From the IMG/VR virus record IMGVR_UViG_3300049893_002386, positions 1-29,933 of that record: DNA of 29,933 nt, one strand, 5' to 3'. Source of the DNA: a virus. Below are positions 1-7,989 of this stretch, piece by piece. The notes under the pieces are model-generated. The model was not told where the DNA came from, searched no databases, and worked only from the letters and a program-made list of their open reading frames with translations. Every line of letters starts with the position of its first letter. The stretch's first letter is position 1. Both the position numbers and the translations under genes were made by a program.

Positions 1-1115
1 TGTATATTGTTTCTAATTTCATTAATTATTTTTAACGTATTATTAGGGACTACTTGGGCATCTTTAGGTACGTTATTTCTTGCTATATCATGCATTAAAC
101 TAATTCTTTTTTCTATTTCAAATAATTCCCCTTTAGGAATTATACTGTTGTAAGCTTTATCTAACTCTCCTACTACTTTTGTTGCTATTGTAGCATTTCT
201 TTTTTCTACATTGTTCCCAATAATTGGTAGTCTATTTAGAAACTTATCAGACATTACTATAGCCCTACTCTTATTTATCATAGAACTTTCTAAGGGAATA
301 TCTAAATCTTTTGTAGCTGTTGCAAGTTTAGAATCTATATTATTTTTATTAAACCCAACTAACTTTGGAGCTTTTCTAGCTCCTACAGTTGTAATTAACT
401 GTGCAGCAATACCGCCTCCTATACTTTCTGGTGCTGATGCTCCTTGATCAGCCAAATAAGAAGTAGTTGCTCCAGCAGCTCCAGCTCCTGCGATCTGGCT
501 TTTCTCCAAGTTACCCATAAAGTTACCGACCTTAGCAATTCCTCCTTTAGCAGCTTTACCTATGCCTCCACCAGTGGCAAACGAAGCTCCGTATTTTAAA
601 CCTTCATTGATATACTTCTGATCTTCTGGGGTTTCTGTATATCCGCCAGTTAATTTATCGATACCTTGATCTATACTCTCCGTTGCAGAAGGTATAGTAG
701 GAAGTTCTGTCGTATTTAGATAACCTGCATAATCAGGATTGTAAGCTACCAATTCTTCATATACTTGTTTTACTTCATCAGGTAAATTCTGATTATGTCT
801 AGCTAAGGCGTTATGAAGAGAGGCAGGAATATTATAAGCTAACGCAGCGGTATCAGGAATTGAGCCTAATGCTCCAGCTGTTATAGCTTTACCAGCAGAA
901 GCAGCTCTGTTGCCCAATGAATATTGTTTTTCAGGAGATTCTTGTGGATTTGGTATTATTTCTGCATCAGTTCCATCCCAGAAATTAGATGAATTCGATT
1001 TTGTCTCGAGTTGAGCAATATCTTGCTTTACCTCTGGTATAACTGCATTTTTATTAATTTGAGGTGGTAAAACAATCTCTGCGTCAGTACCCTCCCAGAA
1101 GTTACTCTTACTCAT
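1..1115 (-). CDS. Large DNA-ejection / internal virion protein (T7 gp16 position), 3' part cut by window edge
   Basis: The frame is open from an ATG at 1115 to the window edge, giving the first 371 residues of a longer protein. The ATG overlaps the upstream stop codon (ATGAGTAA), so translation is probably coupled. The N-terminus carries two copies of one short motif, SNFWEGTDAEIV (residues 4-15) and SNFWDGTDAEII (43-54). These are followed by an Ala/Gly-rich, mildly hydrophobic stretch (about 70-200) and then a charged, probably helical region. No catalytic motif is visible in this portion. It is third in a row of ejection-type proteins, the place of the largest internal core protein in T7-like phages. 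The role is inferred from position and composition; a transglycosylase or other domain could lie beyond the edge. Confidence 0.6.
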   Translation of the reverse strand, partial: MSKSNFWEGTDAEIVLPPQINKNAVIPEVKQDIAQLETKSNSSNFWDGTDAEIIPNPQESPEKQYSLGNRAASAGKAITAGALGSIPDTAALAYNIPASLHNALARHNQNLPDEVKQVYEELVAYNPDYAGYLNTTELPTIPSATESIDQGIDKLTGGYTETPEDQKYINEGLKYGASFATGGGIGKAAKGGIAKVGNFMGNLEKSQIAGAGAAGATTSYLADQGASAPESIGGGIAAQLITTVGARKAPKLVGFNKNNIDSKLATATKDLDIPLESSMINKSRAIVMSDKFLNRLPIIGNNVEKRNATIATKVVGELDKAYNSIIPKGELFEIEKRISLMHDIARNNVPKDAQVVPNNTLKIINEIRNNI

Positions 1116-2481
1116 TAATTATCTTACCACCCTTTTTTACCAATTCATCAACATGATCTTCAGACACCGAGGCTATTGTTCCATCAGGAGCTTGTATTGT
1201 TACTTTAGGTGTATAATATTGCTTAGAAAATGTTTTATACTCATTATCATCATGTTTAAAAACCGATTCGTCATCAGGAGAACCTTGATAGTTACTTTTT
1301 CTTAACCCTTCCTCAGTTTTTTTGTAACGATATATAACTTTTAAAGCTTGTTCTCTATCAAAAGCAACTCTCTTTAAAGCAGCTTGGGGATTTTTATCAA
1401 CGTTTGGTACAGTTTCTAAAACTGTTAAAAACTCTTTTGTAGAGGGGTTTGATCCCCCAGCTTCTTTAACACGAGCAAAATATGCCGCCTTAGCCATATC
1501 AGCTAAAGTAGCAGACTCATTATCGCCGCTAATATACTTAGCCCAAGTTCTTTGAGCAGTGGCATTTAAAGTACTACCAGCTTGTCCTTTCTTATTAGCT
1601 TCTTTTATCAATGTTTCTAGGTCATTAAGAGTAGATACTAAAGCTTCAGCGTTTATTTTATTTTCTCTTTGTTCTTTAATATGATTTAAATTATGATTGG
1701 CCACTTCCTTATTATATGGTTTTTCTGGATTGTCCATCTCATGCCTTGTTTTATCAGTCTCAGCCTTAAACAAATCAGCATGAGCGTTATTCATCTTTGC
1801 GCTAGATTGCTTTTGAGCAAGTTCTGCTTGCTGTATTGCTTGAGTATTTTCCCATATATTTTTAGAATAGGGGTCAAGAGTTCTCATAACATAAGGAGCT
1901 TGTTCACCAAATGCTTCTGTTGCGTATTCTCTTAATATGTCTGGTATACTATAACCAGTAACAACACCATCTTTTGCATAGAATATTCTCCTGCTATTAA
2001 CGTCATAATTATCAAACTCACCAAGGTTTAAACCAAAAGCTTTTTGATATTCTCGTCCCAACTCTCTTGCTACGCCTTGAGTTCCTAATGCATCTCTAGC
2101 CATACTTCCCTCGCCTAATGCCATTAAACGAGTAATATTATCTCTAACAAACTTTGTTCCAGTAAAAACTCTTTGTCGTTCCTGCTGAGATTGAGCTTCT
2201 AATTCAGCTGCTTTTGCGGTAATTTGACCAGCCTGTTCTAGTATTGGTGATAACCTGTCTTGTCTTTCTTTGTTAACTGCACCTTGAATACCAGAGGCAA
2301 AACCACCCATCATAGCATTAGCCATTCTTTGTTGAGGTCCTTTTGCTGGTTGGTTACCTAATTGTCTTAATGACTCTGCTAAAGGTTCAGCCCAATGCGG
2401 CTGATTTACAAGATCTTGATAGTTCTTGGCTTGGTTTAAAAATGGATTTGGATTGCTAAAATTATCTCTCATCTTTGTCAT
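1108..2481 (-). CDS. Internal virion / DNA-ejection protein (T7 gp15 position)
   Basis: A 457-residue protein, rich in Gln, Ala, Lys and Glu. Residues about 50-70 hold a Gly/Ala-rich segment (MANAMMGGFASGIQGAV). Long helical and coiled-coil stretches follow (about 75-110 and 225-300). There is no signal peptide or recognisable enzyme motif. AAGGT lies about 9 nt before the ATG; an in-frame Met three codons later is an alternative start. It follows the gp14-like gene by 11 bp and overlaps the next gene by 8 bp. Long helical proteins with small hydrophobic patches in this position are typical of podoviral ejection proteins, which leave the capsid with the DNA and form a channel across the cell envelope. 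Assignment is by synteny and composition. Confidence 0.6.
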   Translation of the reverse strand: MTKMRDNFSNPNPFLNQAKNYQDLVNQPHWAEPLAESLRQLGNQPAKGPQQRMANAMMGGFASGIQGAVNKERQDRLSPILEQAGQITAKAAELEAQSQQERQRVFTGTKFVRDNITRLMALGEGSMARDALGTQGVARELGREYQKAFGLNLGEFDNYDVNSRRIFYAKDGVVTGYSIPDILREYATEAFGEQAPYVMRTLDPYSKNIWENTQAIQQAELAQKQSSAKMNNAHADLFKAETDKTRHEMDNPEKPYNKEVANHNLNHIKEQRENKINAEALVSTLNDLETLIKEANKKGQAGSTLNATAQRTWAKYISGDNESATLADMAKAAYFARVKEAGGSNPSTKEFLTVLETVPNVDKNPQAALKRVAFDREQALKVIYRYKKTEEGLRKSNYQGSPDDESVFKHDDNEYKTFSKQYYTPKVTIQAPDGTIASVSEDHVDELVKKGGKIINE

Positions 2482-2492
2482 ACTTTGATACC

Positions 2493-3677
2493 TTAACTCA
2501 TTGAAAAACCACCATTTATCGGTGGAAGCATTGGTATTGGTTTTATACCTCTAGATTTCTGTTCTGTTGTAGAAAACATGCTATTACCAAGATTAGTACC
2601 CAAATTGCCTAATAGATTAGTACCAAATTTAGCGCCCATTTCTCCCCAAGGGTTTGCTCTCATTCCATAACGCTCTAATTCTACAAAGTTATTACGAGCT
2701 ATAGCAGTATTCTCTACGTCTCTTGCTCCTATTGCATGTGATGTTCCTTGATTGAATAAGTCTGCTCCAGCAACTAACATATTTTTTCTTCTATTCTCTA
2801 AAATTCCCTTATTGGCAAATTCAGTATAAAGTCTTTGTTGGTTAGCTTGCAATTCTAGAGCAGCTTGGGCTGCTACACTTTGTTGTTCTAGCCTTTGAAC
2901 TTCTAAATCAGCTTGCATATCTTGACCTCGTAATTTCAACTGATTAGAGGTCTCAGTAGCAAATCTGTTTAACTCTACTCCTGCTTGCTGAGTTAATTGA
3001 TCGCCTCTTTTTTGCAAATTACCTATTGCTTGTTGCTTTAATCCTTGTGCAAGCTGGGCTTGTTTTAGTTCTGCTTCTGCGTAAGCGTTAGCTTTTTCTC
3101 TAGCTAGGGATACTTGTACACCAAATGCAGTAGAGCTATTAATTAGCCCCATCTTAGTAAGTTTTTGATCTATAGCTTGCTGTCTGAAGTCAAAACCTCT
3201 ATCTAAAGCACCCTGTACAGCGTTTCTATATGAAGTAATCAGCTCTTGATTCTGAGGTATTAAATAAGGACTAGTGGCTTCCATTTGTTCTATAGCTGCG
3301 CCAAGACGCGTCATTGCTTGACTTAATGCCACTACTTCTACAGCTCTTTCATCGATATTACGTCCTCTAATTTGACGCAAGGCTGGTAAATTTACGTTAA
3401 CATTTCCAGCATCAACTGGTCTATCTAGATCTATTCTCCCTGAATTATTACCGAATGTTAAGGCAACTTTTCCATCCGTTCCTCTGATAATATCTAATTG
3501 ATCACCAGTTAAAGAATCCATAACGCTGGCAAAGTTTATTGGCGGTATTTTATTAGCTATTCTTTGTGATTCTGGGGCTTCTGTTTTTATTGCTGGTGGA
3601 TCATCTGATGATGAAGCTGCAAAAGCTCCAACTGCTGCGGACGCTACTGCGCCTGCTATCATTGCTGGTACTCCCAT
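2493..3677 (-). CDS. Internal virion / DNA-ejection protein (T7 gp14 position)
   Basis: A 394-residue protein. The N-terminus is a hydrophobic Ala/Gly segment (residues 2-21, PAMIAGAVASAAVGAFAA) that could insert in a membrane. A small globular part with FGNNSGRIDLDRP (about 76-88) follows, then a long Gln/Ala/Leu-rich coiled coil (about 190-295) and a Gly/Asn-rich C-terminus (LLGNLGTNLGNSMFS). This layout, with an N-terminal membrane-active segment and a helical body, fits gp14 of T7 or gp7 of P22, which form the outer-membrane part of the ejection channel. It is the first gene of the leftward ejection unit, with its own sigma70-type promoter at 3712-3740 and a TACGAGGAGG ribosome site 9 nt before the ATG. 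It is longer than T7 gp14. Function is inferred from order and composition. Confidence 0.65.
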   Translation of the reverse strand: MGVPAMIAGAVASAAVGAFAASSSDDPPAIKTEAPESQRIANKIPPINFASVMDSLTGDQLDIIRGTDGKVALTFGNNSGRIDLDRPVDAGNVNVNLPALRQIRGRNIDERAVEVVALSQAMTRLGAAIEQMEATSPYLIPQNQELITSYRNAVQGALDRGFDFRQQAIDQKLTKMGLINSSTAFGVQVSLAREKANAYAEAELKQAQLAQGLKQQAIGNLQKRGDQLTQQAGVELNRFATETSNQLKLRGQDMQADLEVQRLEQQSVAAQAALELQANQQRLYTEFANKGILENRRKNMLVAGADLFNQGTSHAIGARDVENTAIARNNFVELERYGMRANPWGEMGAKFGTNLLGNLGTNLGNSMFSTTEQKSRGIKPIPMLPPINGGFSMS

Positions 3678-3686
3678 AGTGAACCT

Positions 3687-3693
3687 CCTCGTA
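3687..3693 (-). promoter_or_regulatory. TACGAGG leader / ribosome site of the ejection genes
   Basis: The minus strand reads CTTACGAGGAGG, ending 9 nt before the ATG at 3677 (counted from the first GAGG). This is one of five copies of the late-leader element. Ten nt of it (ACTTACGAGG) are the exact complement of CCUCGUAAGU in the loop at 29033-29042. Confidence 0.7.
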
Positions 3694-3703
3694 AGTTTGT
3701 ATT

Positions 3704-3849
3704 TTTATTACATAATACCTTAAAAGACTTAATAATTCAAGCGATAGGGATAACTGATGGAACTAGAATATATGCTGAGTAATTTATATAATTAGTTGAT
3801 TTAAAAAATTTGATACAATAAGATCTCTGATAAACAATTTATTACATAA
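3704..3849. repeat. 12-bp direct repeat flanking the divergent promoter region
   Basis: TTTATTACATAA occurs at 3704-3715 and again at 3838-3849, the second copy ending one base before the ATG of the reversed gene at 3851. The pair brackets the 3712-3850 spacer between divergent genes. It could be a trace of the insertion that brought in the reversed gene, or a paired operator. No third copy is seen at the far end of that gene, which weakens the insertion reading. Confidence 0.45.
3712..3740 (-). promoter_or_regulatory. Sigma70-type promoter for the ejection-protein genes
   Basis: On the minus strand, TTGAAT (3740-3735), a 17-nt spacer and TATTAT (3717-3712). The predicted transcript starts near 3705 and reaches the TACGAGGAGG ribosome site after about 12 nt. 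The spacing is optimal, with four of six matches in the -35 box and five of six in the -10 box. Confidence 0.65.
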
Positions 3850-3850
3850 A

Positions 3851-4648
3851 ATGGATAACGAAAATAAGTTAACAATAAAAATTAGTAATAACCAACCAGT
3901 TGAGTTAAATCAACTTACTGCTGCTTTTAATGCTTTTGGTAACCAATATGATAGTTTTTTAAGACGGAGCGACTTATTTGAATGCGATAAGAATCAAAGA
4001 AAATTATATATTTCTAAACTAGAAAGCGGTTCTATATATGCTGAATTACTTCCGGTAGCAATAGAGGCTATTAATCAATTAAATTCAGTAGTAGAATTTG
4101 GTACTTACTTACAAACCTGCTATGATTTTTTTTTAGGAAAAAGTAAAGAAGTAAAATATAGTTTTACTAAAAAAGATCTTATAGAATTAGCCGACATAAT
4201 TAATCCAACTGCGAATGATTATGGTAGTCGTATAACAATAGATGTAAAGGGCAATAATAATACTAATATAATTAATATTGATTATACGAAAGCAAATGCA
4301 ATACAAAATGGAATAAATAAGAATTTAACTAACTTATCTGAAGAAAAGCCAAGACAATATATCAAAGTGTTAATGTATTGGGCTAGTGCTAATTTTAGTG
4401 AAAAACATAATAATACTAGTGGTAAAGTAATAATCGAAGATATAGATAAAAAAGCTAAAAAAATTATTTTTGAAAATGAGAATGATAAAATATTAGCTAT
4501 GTCCTCTAATAACAAATTCCCCAATAAAAACTGGCAAGACTTGTGTTACATAGTAGATGTTCAAGTTTCTTATATAGGAGAAAATCCAAATTTATATAAA
4601 GTCACTAAGTTATACGCGGAAGATACCTATGACCCACAAGAAGAATAA
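3851..4648 (+). CDS. Unknown 265-aa protein, reversed moron-like gene inside the virion operon
   Basis: I do not recognise a named family. The protein is soluble, with no signal peptide or membrane segment. Visible blocks are PVELNQLTAAFNAFGNQY near the N-terminus, KLYISKLESGSIYAELLP (about 51-68), an Asn-rich beta-like middle (NNNTNIINIDYTKANAIQNGI, about 136-156), a helical RQYIKVLMYWA, and a C-terminal beta stretch ending YKVTKLYAEDTYDPQEE. It is the only plus-strand gene in a 20-kb leftward block. Its stop codon abuts the stop of the facing GNAT-like gene with no base between. A perfect TATAAT lies at 3787-3792 but its -35 is poor, and there is no clear Shine-Dalgarno sequence. Opposite orientation and separate expression are typical of morons, which often act on the host or on competing phages; that role is not shown by the sequence. 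Confidence 0.85.
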   Translation: MDNENKLTIKISNNQPVELNQLTAAFNAFGNQYDSFLRRSDLFECDKNQRKLYISKLESGSIYAELLPVAIEAINQLNSVVEFGTYLQTCYDFFLGKSKEVKYSFTKKDLIELADIINPTANDYGSRITIDVKGNNNTNIINIDYTKANAIQNGINKNLTNLSEEKPRQYIKVLMYWASANFSEKHNNTSGKVIIEDIDKKAKKIIFENENDKILAMSSNNKFPNKNWQDLCYIVDVQVSYIGENPNLYKVTKLYAEDTYDPQEE

Positions 4649-4996
4649 TTACCTTAACATCATATAATAATATTTATTAGGTACTTCGTTATAATACTGC
4701 TCAAAGCCAAAAAATTCAAGTAATCTACGACTGTTTTTGTGAATTAGAGTACTATACAATATATTTAAATCATATACATCTCTTGCAGTATCAGTAACGG
4801 CATAGTATATATAGCCCGCAAGTCTTTTAGTTAACCATCTGCAACGCCATTTTTCTATTATTTCTAAATGCACTTGTCCGCCTTTTGGATCTTTTGGATG
4901 CGGTACGACTATAATATCACCGACATGTTCTTCGCCGTTTTTAATAGAAAAAGAAAAAATATAACCTTCTATATCTTCATTTCTGATAAGATTCAT
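4649..4996 (-). CDS. Small GNAT-fold-like protein at the T7 gp13 position
   Basis: A 115-residue protein. Residues about 42-67 (VHLEIIEKWRCRWLTKRL, then AGYIYYAV) resemble the beta4-alpha3 part of GNAT acetyltransferases, where an arginine-rich turn binds acyl-CoA. The C-terminus (IHKNSRRLLEFFGFEQ, about 86-101) matches the typical GNAT ending with a N..s...y.k.GF pattern. The R/Q-x-x-G-x-G/A loop is degenerate, so activity is uncertain. It is translationally coupled to the upstream gene (TAATG). Small acetyltransferase-like proteins occupy the gp13 slot before the ejection proteins in several podoviruses, and the gene sits there here, although the reversed gene separates it from gp14. Leftward transcription through its end must run antisense into 3851-4648. 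Confidence 0.6.
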   Translation of the reverse strand: MNLIRNEDIEGYIFSFSIKNGEEHVGDIIVVPHPKDPKGGQVHLEIIEKWRCRWLTKRLAGYIYYAVTDTARDVYDLNILYSTLIHKNSRRLLEFFGFEQYYNEVPNKYYYMMLR

Positions 4997-5976
4997 TATC
5001 CACCCAAATTAGTCATTGCTTGTTGTACGTCTGGAGTAAACCATCCTTTCGATAATTTATCGGGCATGACCTTATCGCCTGTAAGCTTTTCACCGAATCT
5101 CCAATTAGCTGCATCTATCCCGCCAACACAAAAATATGCCTCTTGCTCTGGGTTATAAGGCACTAAATGAGCGTCCGTAATAGATCCTTGCGCTACATGA
5201 CGAGCGTATATAGGAGAACTAGTAGGCTCACGATAAGGATAATAAGATAAAGGCTCATAAAATGCCGTGCTAAATTGTATACTTCCGTCTAAAAACTTCT
5301 CTACAGGCATGCTACCATCGGCAAAATGCTCTACGTGAATATTATCTTTAGTATTTTGGTTTAATACTAAACCATAAAATATTCCCATATGCCGATAATC
5401 TACTATACCATCGATAATTTTATCGTTAGTTATATTATTATCCAGTATGTGCTGAGTCTCAATAGAGTTATCTAATACGTTATGAGTAAATACGTTATTC
5501 TGAAAATTCTCAATTGCAATTTCGCCAAGTTGATTGCCCGTAATACTCGCTGGAGTAACATGGTTGTCGGTTATTTTGCTCCAAGTAGGGACATTTGGAA
5601 ACTGTGACAATAAAACCATATCGCTATTTGCTGGAGTAATGGCCGTAAGATTACCTGCTAAATTGCTACACAATACAGAACCTATAGTTACTTTTACTAT
5701 TTTATTTAAATTTAGAGAATGATCGTCTATAGCATTGTTGTCAATCATTTGCCATCTAGTGCTGCCGTCACCGACATTTTCTAAAAATGCCCGATCACTT
5801 CCTATTACTCCAGCAGCTGCGCCAGATATTAAAGCATCTATCGCAGGTTTTAGTTTATTGTTTAAATAAGTAGCTATTAGGTTAAATTGAGCATCAAAAT
5901 CATTAGCGTAGATAGTTTTATCTACCTGCTCTACTTTATCCTTAAAAAAGTTTAAATCTCTCGTAATATTGTCCAT
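4996..5976 (-). CDS. Tail fibre/needle-like repeat protein, paralogue 3 of 3
   Basis: A 326-residue member of a tandem trio. Its N-terminal module has YANDFDAQFNLIATYLN (about 23-39), then ENVGDGSTRW (66-75), DHSLNLNKI and ITPANSDMVLLSQFPNVPTW, all aligned with the two upstream paralogues. The middle carries short repeats of the type DNSIETQHILDNNITNDKI, which fit a trimeric beta-rich or coiled shaft. The C-terminus ends FTPDVQQAMTNLGG. A perfect AAGGAGG lies about 11 nt before the ATG and is encoded by the last codons (Gln-Gly-Gly) of the preceding paralogue. It probably belongs to the tail fibre or needle; identity within the tail is not resolved. Confidence 0.65.
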   Translation of the reverse strand: MDNITRDLNFFKDKVEQVDKTIYANDFDAQFNLIATYLNNKLKPAIDALISGAAAGVIGSDRAFLENVGDGSTRWQMIDNNAIDDHSLNLNKIVKVTIGSVLCSNLAGNLTAITPANSDMVLLSQFPNVPTWSKITDNHVTPASITGNQLGEIAIENFQNNVFTHNVLDNSIETQHILDNNITNDKIIDGIVDYRHMGIFYGLVLNQNTKDNIHVEHFADGSMPVEKFLDGSIQFSTAFYEPLSYYPYREPTSSPIYARHVAQGSITDAHLVPYNPEQEAYFCVGGIDAANWRFGEKLTGDKVMPDKLSKGWFTPDVQQAMTNLGG

Positions 5977-5977
5977 A

Positions 5978-6970
5978 TTAGTTCAAACCTCCTTGTTTTA
6001 ATCGCTCTCTGAGTGCTGGAGATAACATATGTTTTCCTATATTAGCTCTAGGAACTCCGCCTGTCCCTGTATCCCTAGTTATATCAAAACTTCCCGCTCT
6101 TATATGATAAGCCATAAATGCTGGGTTAAAAGTATCAAAAGGATTACGCCCAGGAGGCCATGACCCATCTGGTCGTTGTTTTATAACTGAGCAATACCAG
6201 TCCCCAGTTGCGGGATAAACTACACTATTATTTGGTATTTTATTAAGTGGCATTTGTTGACCGCGTCCGCTAATCAGACAATAATCAATGCTGTTATTCG
6301 GTATATGTCTTGCAACAATAGAATTAGGCTTAAACAATAAATCTACTGTTCTAGTAGCCATTAAAGCATTACTAATGCAAGTACTGTCATATATTCTATC
6401 TTGCAAGTAATTAGCATTAAAAATATTATTTTGCATATGCCTTGTCTCTACAGAATTTATATCAAGAGGTTTTCCTAATATACCGTCAGCTAAATGATTT
6501 GCCGTTAAAGTCATCAGTGCTATTTTACCAGAAGTAATAGTATGGTCTTCAAAATTATCAGCAGTTATTAATTTCCATAATGGATTAGTTCCTATTCTAC
6601 TATTTAGTATTTGATTATTTGCGATCGGTGTTACTTCTCTAAAAATTGTGTTATTAGCCGAAGCAATAACTGAAGATGGGGTAATATTTGCAAATTTCTG
6701 TAAAGATAAAGAATAATTTGGAATAGTATAACTATCAATACGAGCGAACCTCGTAGTGCCGTCACCTACGTTTTGTAAAAATGTTCCAGCGTTTCCTATT
6801 ATTCCAGGTATGGCTTTATTTGCCAAAGTTTCTACTAAAGATTTTACCCTTATATTTAAATACTGAACCAGTTCATTAAATTGAGTATCAAGCTCATTTG
6901 CCGTAATAGGAATATTACGGTCTCTTACGCTTTGAAAAAATGCCGTATCTCTTATATACTCTTTTAACAT
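5978..6970 (-). CDS. Tail fibre/needle-like repeat protein, paralogue 2 of 3
   Basis: A 330-residue protein built like its neighbours: ITANELDTQFNELVQYLN (22-39), LQNVGDGTTRF (65-75), YSLSLQKFA, ITADNFEDHTITSGKIA, then repeats such as DINSVETRHMQNNIFN and PNSIVARHIPNNSI, and a C-terminal KHMLSPALRERLKQGGLN. No enzyme motif is visible. Two bases separate it from each neighbour, so all three are probably made from one message. The ribosome site is weak (AGG about 9 nt upstream). Similarity to paralogues 1 and 3 is clear in the first 150 residues and the last 20, and looser in the middle, as expected for phage fibre proteins that diverge in the shaft. Confidence 0.65.
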   Translation of the reverse strand: MLKEYIRDTAFFQSVRDRNIPITANELDTQFNELVQYLNIRVKSLVETLANKAIPGIIGNAGTFLQNVGDGTTRFARIDSYTIPNYSLSLQKFANITPSSVIASANNTIFREVTPIANNQILNSRIGTNPLWKLITADNFEDHTITSGKIALMTLTANHLADGILGKPLDINSVETRHMQNNIFNANYLQDRIYDSTCISNALMATRTVDLLFKPNSIVARHIPNNSIDYCLISGRGQQMPLNKIPNNSVVYPATGDWYCSVIKQRPDGSWPPGRNPFDTFNPAFMAYHIRAGSFDITRDTGTGGVPRANIGKHMLSPALRERLKQGGLN

Positions 6971-6972
6971 AC

Positions 6973-7989
6973 TTAAAAACCTAATGCAGCACGAAGTTGT
7001 GGAGTTAAATGTTCTGGACCTATAGAGCCGTCAGCTACAAATGATATAGCATTATTGCTAAAAGCATACTGTGTTCTATACCACAATCTTTTGCCGTCTA
7101 TTGAATTTGCAGCAATATGTTCACTTTTAAATCCCTCTCTTTTGTTATCTAGAGTTGGAACATTTAGTTTTGCAATCGGTAAAAAATATTGAGGAAGTAT
7201 GTTGCCATCGTAACTATAAGGATCATAACTTATCCAAGGAGCTAATCTAGCTACATCAGTTCCGCTCATACCTTCAATTGAAATAATTCTATTCCAATCA
7301 TTATAAGTCATTGGTGCTAGAAAATTATCAGGCATTATATTTTCCCAGAGCTTATCAGTGAAATCAGCTTCTAACGCGAGGGTAAGTTTATTTATAGTTA
7401 AGCCATCCCCGTCTGCCGCTTTCCCTAATTTTGCGGTTGTAATTACATTCTGATGGAACTTTGTTGCTACTAACGAATTATCAGCAATTTGTGTTTGTAA
7501 TAAGTATGCAGGTAAATTTTGGTTAGTAATTGTCTTCTGGGCAATGCTTACTCCTGTAAGACCCCTATCTAACATATTATCACCCGTTAACTTTTTCCAA
7601 ATAGGAGTGTTGTTATTTCTAGATACTAATACTTGATTATCGCTAGTAGGCGTAAGCACATTAAAAGCCCCTTGATTATCAGCTGCTATAATAGAACCTA
7701 CATTGTTTTTATCTATTTTTTGTAAGGTTAAGCTGTTATCAACAAATACATCATTAGTAATAGCACTCCATTTAGTAGTGCCGTCTCCAACATTCTGATA
7801 GTATTTATTTACATCAGCTGGGTTTATACTACCTGGCACGCTATCTTTCGATAACTGGTCTAATATCGGCTTAACTGTTTTATTGATATATTCTCCAATT
7901 AAATTAAATTGGGAATCTATAGAATTTGCTTCGATCTTATCCTTGGTAGTAAAATAATTGCTTATTCTTTTGAATTGGTTAATTGGCAT
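6973..7989 (-). CDS. Tail fibre/needle-like repeat protein, paralogue 1 of 3
   Basis: A 338-residue protein, first of the trio. It has IEANSIDSQFNLIGEYIN (19-36), YQNVGDGTTKW (64-74), DNSLTLQKIDKNNVGSIIAADNQ (split here into recognisable pieces rather than one motif), TPTSDNQVLVSR, PIWKKLTGDN and repeats ending FVADGSIGPEHLTPQLRAALGF. GGAGGAG lies 6 nt before the ATG, and the start overlaps the stop of the nozzle gene by 11 bp. Since it directly follows the tail nozzle gene, the family most likely forms something attached to the nozzle, such as a needle, plug or fibre. The 'N..Itg..ia' ladder is common in trimeric fibre shafts. That is inference from pattern. Confidence 0.65.
   Translation of the reverse strand: MPINQFKRISNYFTTKDKIEANSIDSQFNLIGEYINKTVKPILDQLSKDSVPGSINPADVNKYYQNVGDGTTKWSAITNDVFVDNSLTLQKIDKNNVGSIIAADNQGAFNVLTPTSDNQVLVSRNNNTPIWKKLTGDNMLDRGLTGVSIAQKTITNQNLPAYLLQTQIADNSLVATKFHQNVITTAKLGKAADGDGLTINKLTLALEADFTDKLWENIMPDNFLAPMTYNDWNRIISIEGMSGTDVARLAPWISYDPYSYDGNILPQYFLPIAKLNVPTLDNKREGFKSEHIAANSIDGKRLWYRTQYAFSNNAISFVADGSIGPEHLTPQLRAALGF

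Noticed and set aside
211-447. A plus-strand open frame of 78 codons
   Set aside because: It lies wholly opposite the ejection-protein frame, which is continuous with the N-terminal start at 1115.
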